DNA from: Croceibacterium ferulae
GTDB taxonomy: Bacteria; Pseudomonadota; Alphaproteobacteria; Sphingomonadales; Sphingomonadaceae
NCBI RefSeq assembly: GCF_003660445.1
Contig: NZ_QZVQ01000007.1
Coordinates: forward strand, 186,001-250,000
Length of the DNA stretch: 64,000 nt
Direction of reading: 5' to 3'
Of this stretch, positions 1 to 10,106 are shown in pieces (within the stretch, counting starts at the first letter, position 1; each line of letters begins with the position of its first letter). The position numbers and the translations under genes were made by a program. The notes under the pieces were generated by a model. It did not search any database and was not told where the DNA came from. It saw only the letters and a list, made by a program, of their open reading frames with translations.

Positions 1-358
1 CGAGTTCCAGCCCGCCCGACTGCCAGGCCCCGATGCCCAGCACCAGTTCGGCCAGCAGCACGGCGGCGATGGCGATCCCCAGCGGGAAATTCTTCATGAA
101 GGATGCGCGCAGTTCGGCGAAGTCGATGTCCAGCATCATCACCACGAACAGGAACAGCACCGCGACAGCGCCGACATAGACGATCACCAGAAGCATGGCG
201 ATGAACTCGGCGCCGATGATGATCATCAGGCCGGCCGCGTTGAAGAAGGCGAGGATCAGCCACAGCACGGAATGCACCGGGTTGCGGGCGAGGATCGTGA
301 ACGTCGCACTGGCGATGACCAGCGCGGCGAACAGATAGAAGGCAAAGGCTTGCAGCAT
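1..358 (-). CDS. nuoJ: NADH-quinone oxidoreductase subunit J (partial, 3' end beyond window)
   Basis: The first 119 residues of NuoJ are visible, read leftwards from the ATG at 358; the gene leaves the window at base 1. NuoJ is a membrane-arm subunit of complex I that helps form the proton-translocating domain. The sequence starts [17 protein letters not shown] and shows three hydrophobic segments, including the family-typical stretch around [20 protein letters not shown]. It lies 34 bases downstream of nuoI in the conserved nuo order, which supports the call. The missing C-terminus should hold two further helices (family knowledge). Confidence 0.95.
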   Translation of the reverse strand, partial: MLQAFAFYLFAALVIASATFTILARNPVHSVLWLILAFFNAAGLMIIIGAEFIAMLLVIVYVGAVAVLFLFVVMMLDIDFAELRASFMKNFPLGIAIAAVLLAELVLGIGAWQSGGLEL

Positions 359-392
359 GTGTCGTTTGTCCCGGCGCGTGCGTCAGCGCGGC

Positions 393-878
393 CTAGCGAT
401 ACGGCGCATCGGCTTCAAGATTGGCAGCGATGGCACGCTCCCACTTGTCCCCGTTCGCCAGCAGCTTGGCCTTGTCATAGAGCAGTTCTTCGCGCGTCTC
501 GGTCGAATATTCCAGATTCGGCCCCTCGACAATCGCGTCCACGGGGCACGCTTCCTGGCAGAACCCGCAATAGATGCACTTTGTCATATCGAGGTCGTAG
601 CGCGTGGTACGGCGGCTGCCATCATCCCGCGGCTCCGCCTCGATGGTGATCGCCAACGCCGGGCATACCGCCTCGCACAGCTTGCACGCGATGCAGCGCT
701 CTTCCCCGTTGGGGTAGCGGCGCAATGCATGCTCGCCCCGGAAGCGCGGGGAGATCGGGTTCTTCTCGTACGGGTAGTTGATCGTCGCCTTCGGCTTGAA
801 GAAGTACTTCAGCGTCAGCCGGTGAGCCTTCAAGAACTCCCACAGCGTGAACGACTTGATCAGTTGCGCGACACTCAT
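393..878 (-). CDS. nuoI: NADH-quinone oxidoreductase subunit I (2x[4Fe-4S] ferredoxin subunit)
   Basis: This 161-residue protein carries clusters N6a and N6b, which relay electrons from NuoG to NuoB in the peripheral arm of complex I. Two classic C-x2-C-x2-C-x3-CP motifs are visible: Cys 62/65/68/72 ([12 protein letters not shown]) and Cys 101/104/107/111 ([12 protein letters not shown]). An open frame extends upstream to 1136, but the conserved N-terminus [15 protein letters not shown] and the ATGA overlap (4 bases) with the nuoH stop fix the start at 878. The length matches the family. Confidence 0.97.
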   Translation of the reverse strand: MSVAQLIKSFTLWEFLKAHRLTLKYFFKPKATINYPYEKNPISPRFRGEHALRRYPNGEERCIACKLCEAVCPALAITIEAEPRDDGSRRTTRYDLDMTKCIYCGFCQEACPVDAIVEGPNLEYSTETREELLYDKAKLLANGDKWERAIAANLEADAPYR

Positions 879-1921
879 GCGCCATACCTCGTGAACATCA
901 GCCACCCGCTCACCAGCACGACGAAGGCGAGGCTCAGCGGCAGAAAGACCTTCCAGCCCAACCGCATCAGCTGGTCGTAGCGGAAGCGCGGCACCGTCGC
1001 CTTGATCCAGGAGAAGACGAAGAAGAAGAACGCGATCTTCAGCAGCAGCCAGACGAAGCCCGGGATCCAGTACAGGAATCCGATCTCCAGCGGAGGCAGC
1101 CAGCCGCCGAAGAACAGCACCGCGTTCAGCGTGCACATCAGCAGGACGTTGGCGTATTCACCCAGCCAGAACAGCGCGAAGCTCATGGAGCTGTACTCGG
1201 TCTGGTAGCCGGCAACCAGCTCGCTCTCCGCTTCTGTCAGGTCGAACGGCGCACGGGCCGTCTCCGCCAGGGAGGAGATCAGGAACATCACCCACATCGG
1301 GAACAGCAGCAGGTTGAAGACGAAGCCGTTGACGATGCCCAGCCCGTGGCCGCGCTGCGCCAGCACGATCTCGTTCATGTTGAACGATCCCGCCCACAGC
1401 ACCACGCAGATCAGGATGAAGCCGATCGACACCTCGTACGAGATCATCTGTGCCGCGGCACGCATGGCGGAGAAGAAGGGGTACTTGGAATTGGATGCCC
1501 AGCCGGACATCACCACACCATAGACGCCCAGCGAACTGACGGCGAGGATGTAGAGCAGCCCGACATTGATATCGGCCAGCACCGCGCCAGAATTGAACGG
1601 CACCACCGCCCATGCAGCCAACGCCACCGTGAAGGTGATGATCGGCGCGATCAGGAACAGGCCCTTGTTCGCCGCCGAGGGGACGATGGTTTCCTGCAGG
1701 AACACCTTCAATCCGTCGGCGAAGCTCTGCAGCAGGCCGAACGGGCCGACCACGTTGGGACCACGGCGCAGCGCCATGGCGGCCCAGATCTTGCGATCGA
1801 CATAGATCACCATGGCGACAGCCAACATCAGCGGCAGCGCGATCAACAGGATGCCGGCGATGGTCGAGACGGTCCAGGCCGCCTCGTAGCTCATGCCCCA
1901 GCCTTCGAAGACGGGAATCAT
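875..1921 (-). CDS. nuoH: NADH-quinone oxidoreductase subunit H
   Basis: NuoH (348 residues) is the polytopic membrane subunit that forms much of the quinone-binding chamber at the interface of the two arms of complex I. About eight to nine hydrophobic segments are visible, and conserved blocks such as [19 protein letters not shown] near the N-terminus and the acidic loop [19 protein letters not shown] are present. It overlaps nuoG upstream (4 bases) and nuoI downstream (4 bases), indicating translational coupling. Nothing unusual is seen. Confidence 0.97.
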   Translation of the reverse strand: MIPVFEGWGMSYEAAWTVSTIAGILLIALPLMLAVAMVIYVDRKIWAAMALRRGPNVVGPFGLLQSFADGLKVFLQETIVPSAANKGLFLIAPIITFTVALAAWAVVPFNSGAVLADINVGLLYILAVSSLGVYGVVMSGWASNSKYPFFSAMRAAAQMISYEVSIGFILICVVLWAGSFNMNEIVLAQRGHGLGIVNGFVFNLLLFPMWVMFLISSLAETARAPFDLTEAESELVAGYQTEYSSMSFALFWLGEYANVLLMCTLNAVLFFGGWLPPLEIGFLYWIPGFVWLLLKIAFFFFVFSWIKATVPRFRYDQLMRLGWKVFLPLSLAFVVLVSGWLMFTRYGA

Positions 1922-3969
1922 TCGGCTGCCTCCGCCAGTTCCTCACCATGCAGCAGTTCGGCCGAACAGCGCTGCATCGTGGCGCTGGCCCGCGCGATGG
2001 GATTGGTGAGATAGAAGTCCTTCACCGGATAGGCGATCGGCCCACCGGCGCGTTCGGCACTTTCGGCTGCCGGCAGCGGACCGAAATCGATCAGTCCCTC
2101 GGCCCCAAGCGCCGGCACTTCGGCGACCATGGCCGTTCGCAGCTGGTCAAAGCTGTCAAAGCCGATGGACACGCCCAGCGCATCGGCCAGCGCGCGCAGG
2201 ATGGTCCAGTCCTCCCGCGCATCGCCCGGCGCGAAGGCCGCCTTGTCGGCGAACTGCACGCGACCTTCGGTCGACACATAGGTGCCGGCCTTTTCCGTAT
2301 AGGCGCTGGCAGGCAGGATGATGTCGGCCGCGGTCGCACCCTTGTCGCCATGATGGCCGATATAGACCTTCAGCGAACCCGCGAAGGGCGCATAGTCCAT
2401 CTCGTCTGCGCCCAGCGACAACAGCACGGCAGGCGCCGCCTGCACCAGTTCCGCCAGCCCGCGCGGCCGCGCGAAGCCGAGCATCAGCGCACCCATGCGC
2501 GCCGCCGCCATGTGCAGCACGTTGAAGCCGTTCCACCGGACGCCGTCCGCATCACGCACGACATTCCAGGCATGCGCCAGCGCCAGGGCCGGTCCGTGCG
2601 CGCCCGCCACCAGACCGCCGGCGCCGACGATGATCGCCGGCCGCGCCGCGCCCTGCATCGCTGCCGCCACATGATCGGGCAGGTCGTGCAGGACCGAAGC
2701 GTCCTCCCCCAGGAACTCCGCCCGGTAGGTCGGCTCCCAATGCGGGCCGACAATGAAGATCTTCGCCCCGCGCTTTGCCGCCTTGCGCAGACGGACGTTC
2801 AGCAACGGCGCTTCCCAGCGGACGTGGCTGCCCACGATCAGCACGGCATCCGCCGTCTCGATCCCGGCAAAGGTGCTGTTGAAGTTCACGGCCGCCAGAT
2901 TGCCCGCCGGATAGCTCATGCCGGTCTGCCGGCTCTCCAGCAGCTGCGACCCCGCGGCATTCACCAGCCGCCTGGCCGCGAACATCGTCTCGCAATCCAG
3001 CAGGTCACCGGCCATTGCCGCCACGCTGCCGCCCTTTGCGGCGGAAGCGATCATGCCGAAGGCCTGGTCCCACGCCGCCGGCTGCAGCTTGCCATCGCGG
3101 CGGATCCACACGCGGTCCAGCCGGCGACGGGTCAGCCCGTCCACCTGCCAGCGCGCCTTGTCGCTCAGCCACTCCTCGTTCACGTCATCATTGTTGCGCG
3201 GCAACACGCGCAGCACTTCGCGGCCACGCACGTCGATGCGGATGTTGGAGCCCATGGCGTCGGACACGTCGATGCCCAGCGTCTTCTTCAGCTCCCACGG
3301 CCGCGCTTCGTAGGCATAGGGCCGGCTGGTCAGCGCGCCGACCGGGCACAGGTCGATCACATTGGCCGACAGCTCGTGCTTGGTCGCATGCTCCAGATAG
3401 GTGGTGATCTGCATGTCCTCGCCGCGGTACAGCGCGCCGATCTCGTCCACGCCGGCCACCTCTTCGGAGAAACGGACGCAGCGGGTGCAATGGATGCAGC
3501 GGGTCATGATCGTCTTGATCAAGGGACCCATGTACTTCTCGGTCACCGCCCGCTTGTTCTCGTGATAGCGAGAGCCGCCACGGCCATAGGCGACCGACTG
3601 GTCCTGCAGGTCGCATTCGCCACCCTGGTCGCAGATCGGGCAGTCGAGCGGGTGATTGATCAGGAGGAACTCCATCACCCCTTCCCGCGCCTTCTTGACC
3701 ATTTCGGAGTCGGTGCGGATCTCCTGCCCATGTGTCGCGGGCAGCGCGCAGCTGGCCTGCGGCTTGGGCGGGCCGGGCTTCACCTCCACCAGGCACATGC
3801 GGCAATTGCCGGCAATGGACAGGCGTTCGTGGTAGCAAAAGCGCGGGATCTCCTTGCCGGCAAGCTCGCAGGCCTGCAGCACGGTGGCCCCATCGGGCAC
3901 TTCGATCTCTGTTCCGTCAACGGTGACTGTAGGCATCTCTGTTTCCGTCTGGGCGTCGACACTGACCAT
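1918..3969 (-). CDS. nuoG: NADH-quinone oxidoreductase subunit G
   Basis: This 683-residue peripheral subunit carries several iron-sulfur clusters in an N-terminal ferredoxin domain and a molybdopterin-oxidoreductase-like C-terminal fold. Visible ligands include the [2Fe-2S] set near Cys 45, 56, 59 and 74 ([16 protein letters not shown]), the [18 protein letters not shown] block, [10 protein letters not shown], and a later DLCPVGAL cysteine. Another in-frame ATG at 3936 gives [16 protein letters not shown], which is how most family members begin, so the true start may be 11 codons downstream. Unlike its neighbours, it does not overlap the preceding gene: 192 bases separate it from nuoF. Confidence 0.96.
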   Translation of the reverse strand: MVSVDAQTETEMPTVTVDGTEIEVPDGATVLQACELAGKEIPRFCYHERLSIAGNCRMCLVEVKPGPPKPQASCALPATHGQEIRTDSEMVKKAREGVMEFLLINHPLDCPICDQGGECDLQDQSVAYGRGGSRYHENKRAVTEKYMGPLIKTIMTRCIHCTRCVRFSEEVAGVDEIGALYRGEDMQITTYLEHATKHELSANVIDLCPVGALTSRPYAYEARPWELKKTLGIDVSDAMGSNIRIDVRGREVLRVLPRNNDDVNEEWLSDKARWQVDGLTRRRLDRVWIRRDGKLQPAAWDQAFGMIASAAKGGSVAAMAGDLLDCETMFAARRLVNAAGSQLLESRQTGMSYPAGNLAAVNFNSTFAGIETADAVLIVGSHVRWEAPLLNVRLRKAAKRGAKIFIVGPHWEPTYRAEFLGEDASVLHDLPDHVAAAMQGAARPAIIVGAGGLVAGAHGPALALAHAWNVVRDADGVRWNGFNVLHMAAARMGALMLGFARPRGLAELVQAAPAVLLSLGADEMDYAPFAGSLKVYIGHHGDKGATAADIILPASAYTEKAGTYVSTEGRVQFADKAAFAPGDAREDWTILRALADALGVSIGFDSFDQLRTAMVAEVPALGAEGLIDFGPLPAAESAERAGGPIAYPVKDFYLTNPIARASATMQRCSAELLHGEELAEAAE

Positions 3970-4130
3970 GGGTGCAGCGCGGCATCGCTCCGCCGTGTTC
4001 CTCTGTCCGACCGCGCGACCAAGTGCAAGGCCGCACCGCAGTTAATCTGCAAGCAGGCGGGGCATAGTCAATGTGATCCGCCCACAAAACCGGCACGGAG
4101 CGCGATTGCCTCGCATTATCCTGCAAATTC

Positions 4131-4153
4131 GTGCCGGATGTCACACCCGGCAC
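4131..4153 (-). other. Intra-operon hairpin between nuoF and nuoG
   Basis: GTGCCGG pairs with CCGGCAC around an 8-9-base loop just downstream of the nuoF stop. There is no T tract after it on the minus strand, so it is not a standard intrinsic terminator. It lies in the only sizeable gap (3970-4161) within this part of the nuo operon. A role in mRNA processing, or an internal promoter nearby, is only a guess. Confidence 0.35.
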
Positions 4154-4161
4154 TTGCATTG

Positions 4162-5454
4162 CTACTCGGCCGCTTCTTGCATCGTGATCGTCTTGTCGCT
4201 GATCCGCCGCTCGATCTCCGGCCGGAAGTGCTTGATCAATCCCTGAATCGGCCAGGCTGCGGCATCCCCAAGGGCGCAGATGGTGTGCCCCTCGACCTGC
4301 TTGGTCACTTCATACAGCATGTCGATCTCGCCGACCTCGGCATCGCCGGTGCGCAGCCGCTCCATCACCCGCCACATCCAGCCGGTGCCTTCGCGGCACG
4401 GCGTGCACTGGCCACAGCTTTCATGCTTGTAGAAGTAGGACAGTCGGCTGATCGCGCGCACGATATCGGTGGACTTGTCCATCACGATCACCGCCGCGGT
4501 GCCCAGACCACTGCCCAGCGCCTTCAGCCCGTCGAAATCCATCGGGCAGTCCATGATCTCGGCCGCCGGGACCAGTGGCACGGACGAGCCGCCCGGGATC
4601 ACCGCCAGCAGATTGTCCCACCCGCCGGTGATGCCGCCGCAATGCTTCTCGATCAGGTCGCGGAAGGGGATGCTCATCTCCTCCTCCACCACGCAGGGCC
4701 GTTCCACATGACCGCTGATCTGGAACAGCTTGGTGCCCTTGTTGTTCTCCCGCCCGAAGCTGGAGAACCAGGCCGCGCCGCGCCGTAGGATGGTCGGCAC
4801 GACTGCGATCGATTCCACGTTGTTCACCGTGGTGGGGCAGCCATACAGGCCGGCACCCGCCGGAAAAGGCGGCTTCAGTCGCGGCTGGCCCTTCTTGCCT
4901 TCCAGGCTTTCGATCATCGCGGTTTCTTCACCGCAGATATAGGCGCCCGCGCCCCGATGCACGAACACGTCGAAATCGTAGCCGGATCCTGCCGCATTCT
5001 TGCCCAGCAGCCCGGCGGCGTAAGCCTCCGCCACGGCAGCGAACAGCACCTCCGCCTCGCGGATATACTCGCCGCGGATGTAGATATAGGCGGCCCGCGC
5101 ACGCATGGCGAACCCGGCGATCAGCGCGCCTTCGACCAGCTTGTGCGGGTCATGCCGGATGATCTCGCGATCCTTGCACGAACCAGGCTCGGATTCATCG
5201 GCATTGATCACCAGGAAGGACGGGCGGCCATCCTTGCTTTCCTTGGGCATGAAGGACCACTTCATGCCGGTCGGGAAACCCGCCCCGCCGCGGCCGCGCA
5301 GGCCGGAGGCCTTGACCTCGTTGATGATCGCGTCCTGCCCCCGGCCGATCAGTGCCCTGGTGTCGTCCCAGTCGCCACGCATCTGCGCAGCCGGCAGGCG
5401 CCAGTCCTGAAAACCGTACAGGTTGGTGAAGATACGATCCTTGTCGGCGAGCAT
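4162..5454 (-). CDS. nuoF: NADH-quinone oxidoreductase subunit F (NADH- and FMN-binding)
   Basis: NuoF (430 residues) oxidises NADH with bound FMN and passes electrons into the iron-sulfur chain. The glycine-rich nucleotide motif [15 protein letters not shown] lies near residue 65, and the C-terminal [4Fe-4S] ligands appear in [12 protein letters not shown]. The open frame extends further upstream, but [18 protein letters not shown] is the conserved start. Its ATG shares one base with the stop of the 46-residue upstream gene (TGATG), a coupling arrangement. Length is normal for the family. Confidence 0.97.
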   Translation of the reverse strand: MLADKDRIFTNLYGFQDWRLPAAQMRGDWDDTRALIGRGQDAIINEVKASGLRGRGGAGFPTGMKWSFMPKESKDGRPSFLVINADESEPGSCKDREIIRHDPHKLVEGALIAGFAMRARAAYIYIRGEYIREAEVLFAAVAEAYAAGLLGKNAAGSGYDFDVFVHRGAGAYICGEETAMIESLEGKKGQPRLKPPFPAGAGLYGCPTTVNNVESIAVVPTILRRGAAWFSSFGRENNKGTKLFQISGHVERPCVVEEEMSIPFRDLIEKHCGGITGGWDNLLAVIPGGSSVPLVPAAEIMDCPMDFDGLKALGSGLGTAAVIVMDKSTDIVRAISRLSYFYKHESCGQCTPCREGTGWMWRVMERLRTGDAEVGEIDMLYEVTKQVEGHTICALGDAAAWPIQGLIKHFRPEIERRISDKTITMQEAAE

Positions 5455-5594
5455 CAGCCGATCCCTCCAAACACAAACACGGCCGCCGCGATCAGGATCA
5501 CGACCAGCACCACAGTCTTCACCAGACCGGCGAGGAACTTCCACGCAAGCACCATCAGCACGATGGCGACGATCAGCAGGATGATGGGGTCCAT
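5454..5594 (-). CDS. Small hydrophobic membrane protein within the nuo operon (46 aa)
   Basis: This short gene encodes a 46-residue protein beginning [20 protein letters not shown]. Two hydrophobic stretches (about residues 4-20 and 26-43) are separated by a short LAGLVK turn, so it may form a hairpin of two helices or one long helix in the inner membrane. It lies 25 bases after the nuoE stop and its TGA overlaps the nuoF ATG (TGATG), so it should be co-translated with complex I genes. I do not recognise a named family. A role as an accessory or assembly factor of complex I is inferred from position only. Confidence 0.7.
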   Translation of the reverse strand: MDPIILLIVAIVLMVLAWKFLAGLVKTVVLVVILIAAAVFVFGGIG

Positions 5595-5619
5595 CAGCAA
5601 CCCCCGCAGGCGGTGCGCA

Positions 5620-6303
5620 TCATGCCGGTTCCGTCGACCACTCGCTGCGGTAATCGTGATTGGCGTGCATCATCGCGGCCAGGTTGGTCGGCTCGCCCAC
5701 CGGCTCCACCGTGTGGCGCGCCGGATCCTGCGTACCTTCCTTCGGGCTTTCGCCCAGAGCCAGCGCATCGAGCACGGCGTCGAGCCGCGCGGGCGTCAGA
5801 TCCTCGTAATTGGCGTCGTTGATCTGCACCATGGGGGCGCTGGCGCAATTGCCCATGCACTCCACCTCGCTCAGCGTCCACATGCCGTCGGGCGTGGTGT
5901 GACCCTTCTTCATGCCGCGCGCCTTGCACGCATCCATGATGTCGTCCGATCTGCGCAGCATGCACGGCGTCGTGCCGCAGACCTGCACGTGATAGCGGCC
6001 GACCGGCGCGATGTTGTACATCATGTAGAAGGTCGCGACCTCCAGCACGCGGATGATCGGCATGTCGAGTTGCGCCGCGACATATTCCATCACCGGGATC
6101 GGCAGCCACCCTTGCGTCTGCGTCTCCTCGCCGACCTGCCGCTGTGCCAGGTCCAGCAGCGGCATCACGGCGGAGCGCTGGCGCCCTTCCGGATAGCGGC
6201 CGATGATCTCTCGGACCTTCTCGGCATTGGAGCCCGTCCAGGCGAAGCTGCCCCAGCGGGCGCGCAGTTCGGGAGTGTCAGGGTGCGGTGCGCGTTCAGC
6301 CAT
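5620..6303 (-). CDS. nuoE: NADH-quinone oxidoreductase subunit E ([2Fe-2S])
   Basis: NuoE (227 residues) is the thioredoxin-fold [2Fe-2S] partner of NuoF in the NADH dehydrogenase module. The ligands are visible as QVCGTTPCML and, about 40 residues later, ECMGNCASAP (C-x4-C and C-x3-C). [20 protein letters not shown] at 6303 is taken as the start; it overlaps the preceding gene by 8 bases. The protein is longer than minimal NuoE because of a roughly 40-residue tail rich in Pro and Glu after the second Cys pair, a feature also seen in other alphaproteobacterial homologues. Confidence 0.96.
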   Translation of the reverse strand: MAERAPHPDTPELRARWGSFAWTGSNAEKVREIIGRYPEGRQRSAVMPLLDLAQRQVGEETQTQGWLPIPVMEYVAAQLDMPIIRVLEVATFYMMYNIAPVGRYHVQVCGTTPCMLRRSDDIMDACKARGMKKGHTTPDGMWTLSEVECMGNCASAPMVQINDANYEDLTPARLDAVLDALALGESPKEGTQDPARHTVEPVGEPTNLAAMMHANHDYRSEWSTEPA

Positions 6304-6760
6304 TGTAGATACCACTTGCAAGGCGATTGATCGGGCCGGAGGCTTCCACGAGGACTACCTTGCCGGCGTCGATCTGATAGGTCGTCACGAAGCTGCTTTC
6401 GGTCGGGCAGCAGGGTCCCGGCTCATAATGCTTCAATGGCTGCGCCTTCTGCACGACGATCAGCCTATTGCCGGTCCAGAAAGCATCTTCGACGACCATC
6501 CGCGCATTATAGATGTACCCGTCGGTCTGCCGCTGCAGCCACTCCGCACGGGAAATCGGCTGACCGGCCTCCCTGAACTCGGCAGAGGGGGAGAGCACCG
6601 CATCAAGCCCGGTGACACCCTGCGCCGGCGTGTCGGCATTGAGCGCGCCGAACAATTCGGTAATGGCGCTCCGCATCTCCGGCGACATCAATTCCGCCGG
6701 CGTCGCCATGGCAGGTGCCGCGCCAAGACACAGCGCAAGGGCTGCGAGCACGGTCTTCAC
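6296..6760 (-). CDS. Secreted protein of unknown function between nuoD and nuoE (NTF2/SnoaL-like?)
   Basis: This 154-residue protein has a clear signal peptide ([18 protein letters not shown], predicted cleavage after AMA), so it should be periplasmic. The mature part has a mixed alpha/beta look with the stretches [20 protein letters not shown] and [18 protein letters not shown], which recalls small NTF2/SnoaL-like domains, but I cannot assign it firmly. A CC pair ([10 protein letters not shown]) is notable. The GTG at 6760 overlaps the nuoD TGA as GTGA; an in-frame GTG at 6769 is possible but less coupled. It also overlaps nuoE by 8 bases, so it is embedded in the nuo transcript. Confidence 0.75.
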   Translation of the reverse strand: MKTVLAALALCLGAAPAMATPAELMSPEMRSAITELFGALNADTPAQGVTGLDAVLSPSAEFREAGQPISRAEWLQRQTDGYIYNARMVVEDAFWTGNRLIVVQKAQPLKHYEPGPCCPTESSFVTTYQIDAGKVVLVEASGPINRLASGIYNG

Positions 6761-7971
6761 CGGTCGCACTCCCCGAACACCACGTCGATCGCACCAAGGA
6801 TGGCCGTGGCGTCAGGCAGCATATGCCCCTTGGCCATGAAATCCATCGCCTGCAGATGGCTGAACGCCGTCGGCCGGATCTTGCAGCGATAGGGCTTGTT
6901 GCCGCCATCGCTCACCAGATAGACGCCGAACTCGCCCTTGGGGCTTTCCGTCGCCACATAGACCTCGCCCGCAGGCACGTGGAAGCCTTCGGTATACAGC
7001 TTGAAGTGGTGGATCAGCGCTTCCATCGACTGCTTCATGTCGGCGCGCTTGGGCGGCGCCACCTTCCGGTCGTTGCTGGCGATCGGGCCGTCGGGCATGT
7101 CGCGCAGGCACTGCTTGATGATGCGCGCGGACTGGCGCACCTCTTCCACCCGCACCATGAACCGGTCGTAACAGTCGGAATTGGTGCCCACCGGCACGTC
7201 GAACTCCATCCGGTCGTACACATCGTAGGGCTGGCTCTTGCGCAGATCCCACGGAATGCCTGCCGCACGGATCATCGGGCCGGAGAAGCCCCAGCGCAGC
7301 GCGTCTTCCTTGCTGACGACGGCAATATCTACATTGCGCTGCTTGAAGATCCGGTTGTCGACGACCAGGCTCATCGCATCTTCGAACAGTTCCGGCAGGC
7401 GCGTGTCCAGCCAATCGCCGATGTCGGTCAGCAGCTTCAGCGGGACGTCCTGGTGCACGCCCCCCGGGCGGAACCAGGCAGCGTGCATGCGCGCGCCGCT
7501 CGCCCGCTCGTAGAAGTTCATGCAATCTTCGCGCAACTCGAACAGCCACAGATTGGGCGTCATCGCGCCCACATCCATCACGTGGCTGCCCAGGTTCAGC
7601 ATGTGGTTCTTGATGCGCGTCAATTCCGCGAACATGACCCGCAGATATTGCGCGCGGATCGGCACCTCCAGATTGAGGAGCTTCTCGACGGCCAGCACAT
7701 AGGAGTGCTCCATGCACATCGGGCTGCAATAATCGAGCCGGTCGAAATAGGGCAGCGCCTGCAGGTAGGTCTTGTATTCGATCAGCTTCTCGGTGCCGCG
7801 ATGCAGCAGGCCGACATGCGGATCGATCCGCTCGATGATCTCGCCGTCCAGCTCCATCACCAGCCGCAGCACGCCATGCGCGGCCGGATGCTGGGGGCCG
7901 AAATTGATCGTGTAATTGCTGACGACCTCGTCACCCGAAGTGGGGGAGGTCTCCTGGATGAGGCCGGCCAT
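6757..7971 (-). CDS. nuoD: NADH-quinone oxidoreductase subunit D (49 kDa)
   Basis: NuoD (404 residues) builds the quinone-reduction site with NuoB and descends from the nickel-hydrogenase large subunit. Conserved blocks include [19 protein letters not shown] near residue 25, which carries the quinone-contacting His, then [13 protein letters not shown], and the C-terminal [15 protein letters not shown]. Its ATG shares a base with the nuoC stop (TGATG). Length and motifs are typical. In some bacteria nuoC and nuoD are fused; here they are separate. Confidence 0.97.
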   Translation of the reverse strand: MAGLIQETSPTSGDEVVSNYTINFGPQHPAAHGVLRLVMELDGEIIERIDPHVGLLHRGTEKLIEYKTYLQALPYFDRLDYCSPMCMEHSYVLAVEKLLNLEVPIRAQYLRVMFAELTRIKNHMLNLGSHVMDVGAMTPNLWLFELREDCMNFYERASGARMHAAWFRPGGVHQDVPLKLLTDIGDWLDTRLPELFEDAMSLVVDNRIFKQRNVDIAVVSKEDALRWGFSGPMIRAAGIPWDLRKSQPYDVYDRMEFDVPVGTNSDCYDRFMVRVEEVRQSARIIKQCLRDMPDGPIASNDRKVAPPKRADMKQSMEALIHHFKLYTEGFHVPAGEVYVATESPKGEFGVYLVSDGGNKPYRCKIRPTAFSHLQAMDFMAKGHMLPDATAILGAIDVVFGECDR

Positions 7972-8873
7972 CAGTCCCTGCCCTTGCTGTCGGTCGCGCG
8001 ATCGCTCGCGTCCGGAGTGGTTGCGTCGTCCTCCTCGCGCGCCGCGCGATCGGGGCGCTTCTCGGTCGGCTCGGGCGCGCCGGGCGCCTTGATACCGGTC
8101 TCTTCCGGCACGGGTTCGCCATTGCCCTGCCCGGCCACGGTGCTGTCCGCGCTACCGCGTGCCACATGCTCCGCCGCCTTGACGTTGGCCGGGTCGCCGG
8201 CGCCTGTCTCGACCCGCTTCTCCGTCACCTTGACCTCGTTCACCGGCGAAGGCCCTGAAGCCTTCTCGTCACCCGGGAGCACGTAATCGGCACCTTCCCA
8301 CGGGCTGGTGAACTCGAACGAACGGAAATCCTGTGCCAGCTCGACCGGTTCGTAGATGACGCGCTTGTCCTCTTCGGAATAGCGCATCTCATTGTAGCCG
8401 GTCAGCGGGAAATCCTTGCGGAAGGGATGCCCTTCGAACCCGTAATCGGTCAGAATGCGACGCAGATCGGTGTTGCCGTCGAACAGCACGCCGAACATGT
8501 CGAACACCTCGCGTTCCAGCCAGCCGGCATTCGGCCACAGGGTCGTGACGGTGGGAACCGGGTGGTCCTCGTCCGTGGTGACCTTGACCATCACCCGGGT
8601 GTTCCGGGTGACGGACAGCAACATGTACACGACCTCGAACCGTTCGGCCCGGCCGGGGAAATCGACGCCAGCGATCTCCATCAATTGCTGGAACTCGTGC
8701 TCGTCCCGCAGCAGGCGCAGCACGTCCTCCACCGCATCGCGATGTACGGTCAGCAGGATCTCGCCATGCTCTTCCTGCGCACGCACCAGGTGGGCGCCAA
8801 GCGCGGTAGCAAGGGCCTCCATCATGCCGGCACCGGTCACGAAACGGGGGGCGGAATGCAGAACTGTGCTCAT
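7971..8873 (-). CDS. nuoC: NADH-quinone oxidoreductase subunit C (30 kDa) with acidic C-terminal tail
   Basis: NuoC (300 residues) is a structural peripheral-arm subunit. The conserved 30-kDa domain covers roughly residues 20-205, ending near [20 protein letters not shown], with the signature ERE(V/A)FDMFG and [18 protein letters not shown]. About 85 further residues form a low-complexity tail rich in Glu, Asp, Ala, Thr and Pro, absent from short NuoC proteins. The start [11 protein letters not shown] was chosen over the longer open frame because its ATG overlaps the nuoB stop (ATGA). The tail function is unknown. Confidence 0.96.
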   Translation of the reverse strand: MSTVLHSAPRFVTGAGMMEALATALGAHLVRAQEEHGEILLTVHRDAVEDVLRLLRDEHEFQQLMEIAGVDFPGRAERFEVVYMLLSVTRNTRVMVKVTTDEDHPVPTVTTLWPNAGWLEREVFDMFGVLFDGNTDLRRILTDYGFEGHPFRKDFPLTGYNEMRYSEEDKRVIYEPVELAQDFRSFEFTSPWEGADYVLPGDEKASGPSPVNEVKVTEKRVETGAGDPANVKAAEHVARGSADSTVAGQGNGEPVPEETGIKAPGAPEPTEKRPDRAAREEDDATTPDASDRATDSKGRD

Positions 8874-9496
8874 CGTTCGATCGTCCCCGAACGGCGGATC
8901 TTCCGCTGCAACTGCATCACGCCATACAGCAGCGCCTCGGCCGTTGGGGGACAACCCGGGACATAGATGTCGACCGGCACGATCCGGTCGCAGCCGCGCA
9001 CCACGGAATAGCTGTAATGGTAATAGCCGCCGCCATTGGCGCAGCTGCCCATACTGATCACATATTTGGGATCGGACATCTGGTCATAGACCTTGCGCAA
9101 GGCCGGGGCCATCTTGTTGCACAGGGTACCGGCCACGATCATCACGTCCGACTGGCGCGGGGAGGCGCGCGGGGCGACTCCGAACCGCTCCATGTCGTAA
9201 CGCGGCATGTTGACGTGGATCATCTCCACCGCGCAGCATGCCAGGCCGAAGGTCATCCACCACAAGCTGCCGGTGCGTGCCCACTGGAACAGGTCTTCCG
9301 TGGTGGTGACCAGGAAGCCCTTGTCCGAAACTTCGCTCGACAGGTCGTTGTAGAAGCCTTCGTCCGGCCGGCGGATCTCCGGATGCAGCACCTGGTTGTG
9401 CGCGTCGCCCCGCACCGTGGTGCCGGCGGGATTGGACAGCGGGCGGTCCAGTGCGCTGTTCAGGCCGATGGGCTTGCCGTGGTTGTCGGTAATCAT
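8870..9496 (-). CDS. nuoB: NADH-quinone oxidoreductase subunit B (cluster N2)
   Basis: NuoB (208 residues) holds the terminal [4Fe-4S] cluster N2, which donates electrons to quinone. Ligand cysteines are visible in the adjacent pair [10 protein letters not shown], in [15 protein letters not shown] and in [14 protein letters not shown]. The open frame runs far upstream, but [20 protein letters not shown] is the plausible start, 5 bases after the nuoA stop. An N-terminal extension of about 45 residues precedes the conserved core, as in other alphaproteobacteria. The stop overlaps nuoC by 4 bases. Confidence 0.97.
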   Translation of the reverse strand: MITDNHGKPIGLNSALDRPLSNPAGTTVRGDAHNQVLHPEIRRPDEGFYNDLSSEVSDKGFLVTTTEDLFQWARTGSLWWMTFGLACCAVEMIHVNMPRYDMERFGVAPRASPRQSDVMIVAGTLCNKMAPALRKVYDQMSDPKYVISMGSCANGGGYYHYSYSVVRGCDRIVPVDIYVPGCPPTAEALLYGVMQLQRKIRRSGTIER

Positions 9497-9501
9497 GTCG
9501 T

Positions 9502-9876
9502 TCAGTCCCACTCCAGCGCGCCCTTCTTCCAGGCATAGGCAAGGCCGATGGCCAGTTCGAACAGGAACACCATCATGGTAATCCAGCCGGGCCAGCCGGT
9601 CAGGTCCAGGCTGACCGCCCAGGGAAACAGGAAGGCCGCCTCCAGGTCGAACACGATGAACAGGATCGCGATCAGGTAGAAGCGGACGTCGAACTGGCTG
9701 CGCGGATCCTCGAAAGCGGGGAAGCCGCACTCATATTCGCTCAGCTTCTCGGCATTCGGCTTGTGCGCCCCGGTCAGGCGGGCAACGCCCATCGGCAGGA
9801 ACACGAAGGCGGCCGACAGGCCGACCGCGATCACCAGGAAGATCAGGATCGGGAGATATTGGCTCAGGTCGACCAT
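9502..9876 (-). CDS. nuoA: NADH-quinone oxidoreductase subunit A
   Basis: NuoA (124 residues) is a three-helix membrane subunit of complex I near the quinone site and the first gene of this operon. Helices are visible around residues 7-29, 65-87 and 93-115, and the conserved loop [24 protein letters not shown] lies between helices 1 and 2. [18 protein letters not shown] at 9876 is taken as the start. The operon promoter must lie in the region shared with the divergent thiolase gene. Confidence 0.97.
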   Translation of the reverse strand: MVDLSQYLPILIFLVIAVGLSAAFVFLPMGVARLTGAHKPNAEKLSEYECGFPAFEDPRSQFDVRFYLIAILFIVFDLEAAFLFPWAVSLDLTGWPGWITMMVFLFELAIGLAYAWKKGALEWD

Positions 9877-10106
9877 TGCTGTCCTTGGGGCATGGCACCG
9901 CGCATCGCTGCCGGTTGAATCGCCCGGAAAAGTTGGATTGTCGCGTCGCACCTAGTCCCGCGCCGCAGCACGTTCAAGGCCCGCGGCCTTGTTGCGAATG
10001 CTTTGCGAAAATCATCCGGAACGGGCTGGCGGCCAAGGCCGTTGCGCCGGCCGCCCGCCGTCCCTAGCATAGCTGTCGAACTAACACCCAAGAGGATTGC
10101 TGCGCC
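9877..10106. promoter_or_regulatory. Divergent promoter region, nuo operon and thiolase gene
   Basis: This 230-base non-coding stretch separates nuoA (minus) from the thiolase gene (plus). It must hold promoters in both directions. I see no confident -35/-10 pair, operator palindrome or riboswitch. A purine-rich AAGAGGATTG lies about 8 bases before the thiolase ATG and is the likely ribosome-binding site. Confidence 0.5.

Noticed and set aside
393-1136. Long version of NuoI starting at 1136
   Set aside because: The extra 86 residues overlap nuoH and are not NuoI-like; the ATG at 878 gives the conserved N-terminus.
3970-4161. A small gene in the nuoF-nuoG gap
   Set aside because: Short frames exist but none has a good start, ribosome-binding site or plausible composition.
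1948-4788. 946-codon open frame on the plus strand opposite nuoG and nuoF
   Set aside because: It is His/Arg/Gln-rich, has no recognisable domain and mirrors genuine nuo genes on the other strand; such shadows are expected in GC-rich DNA.
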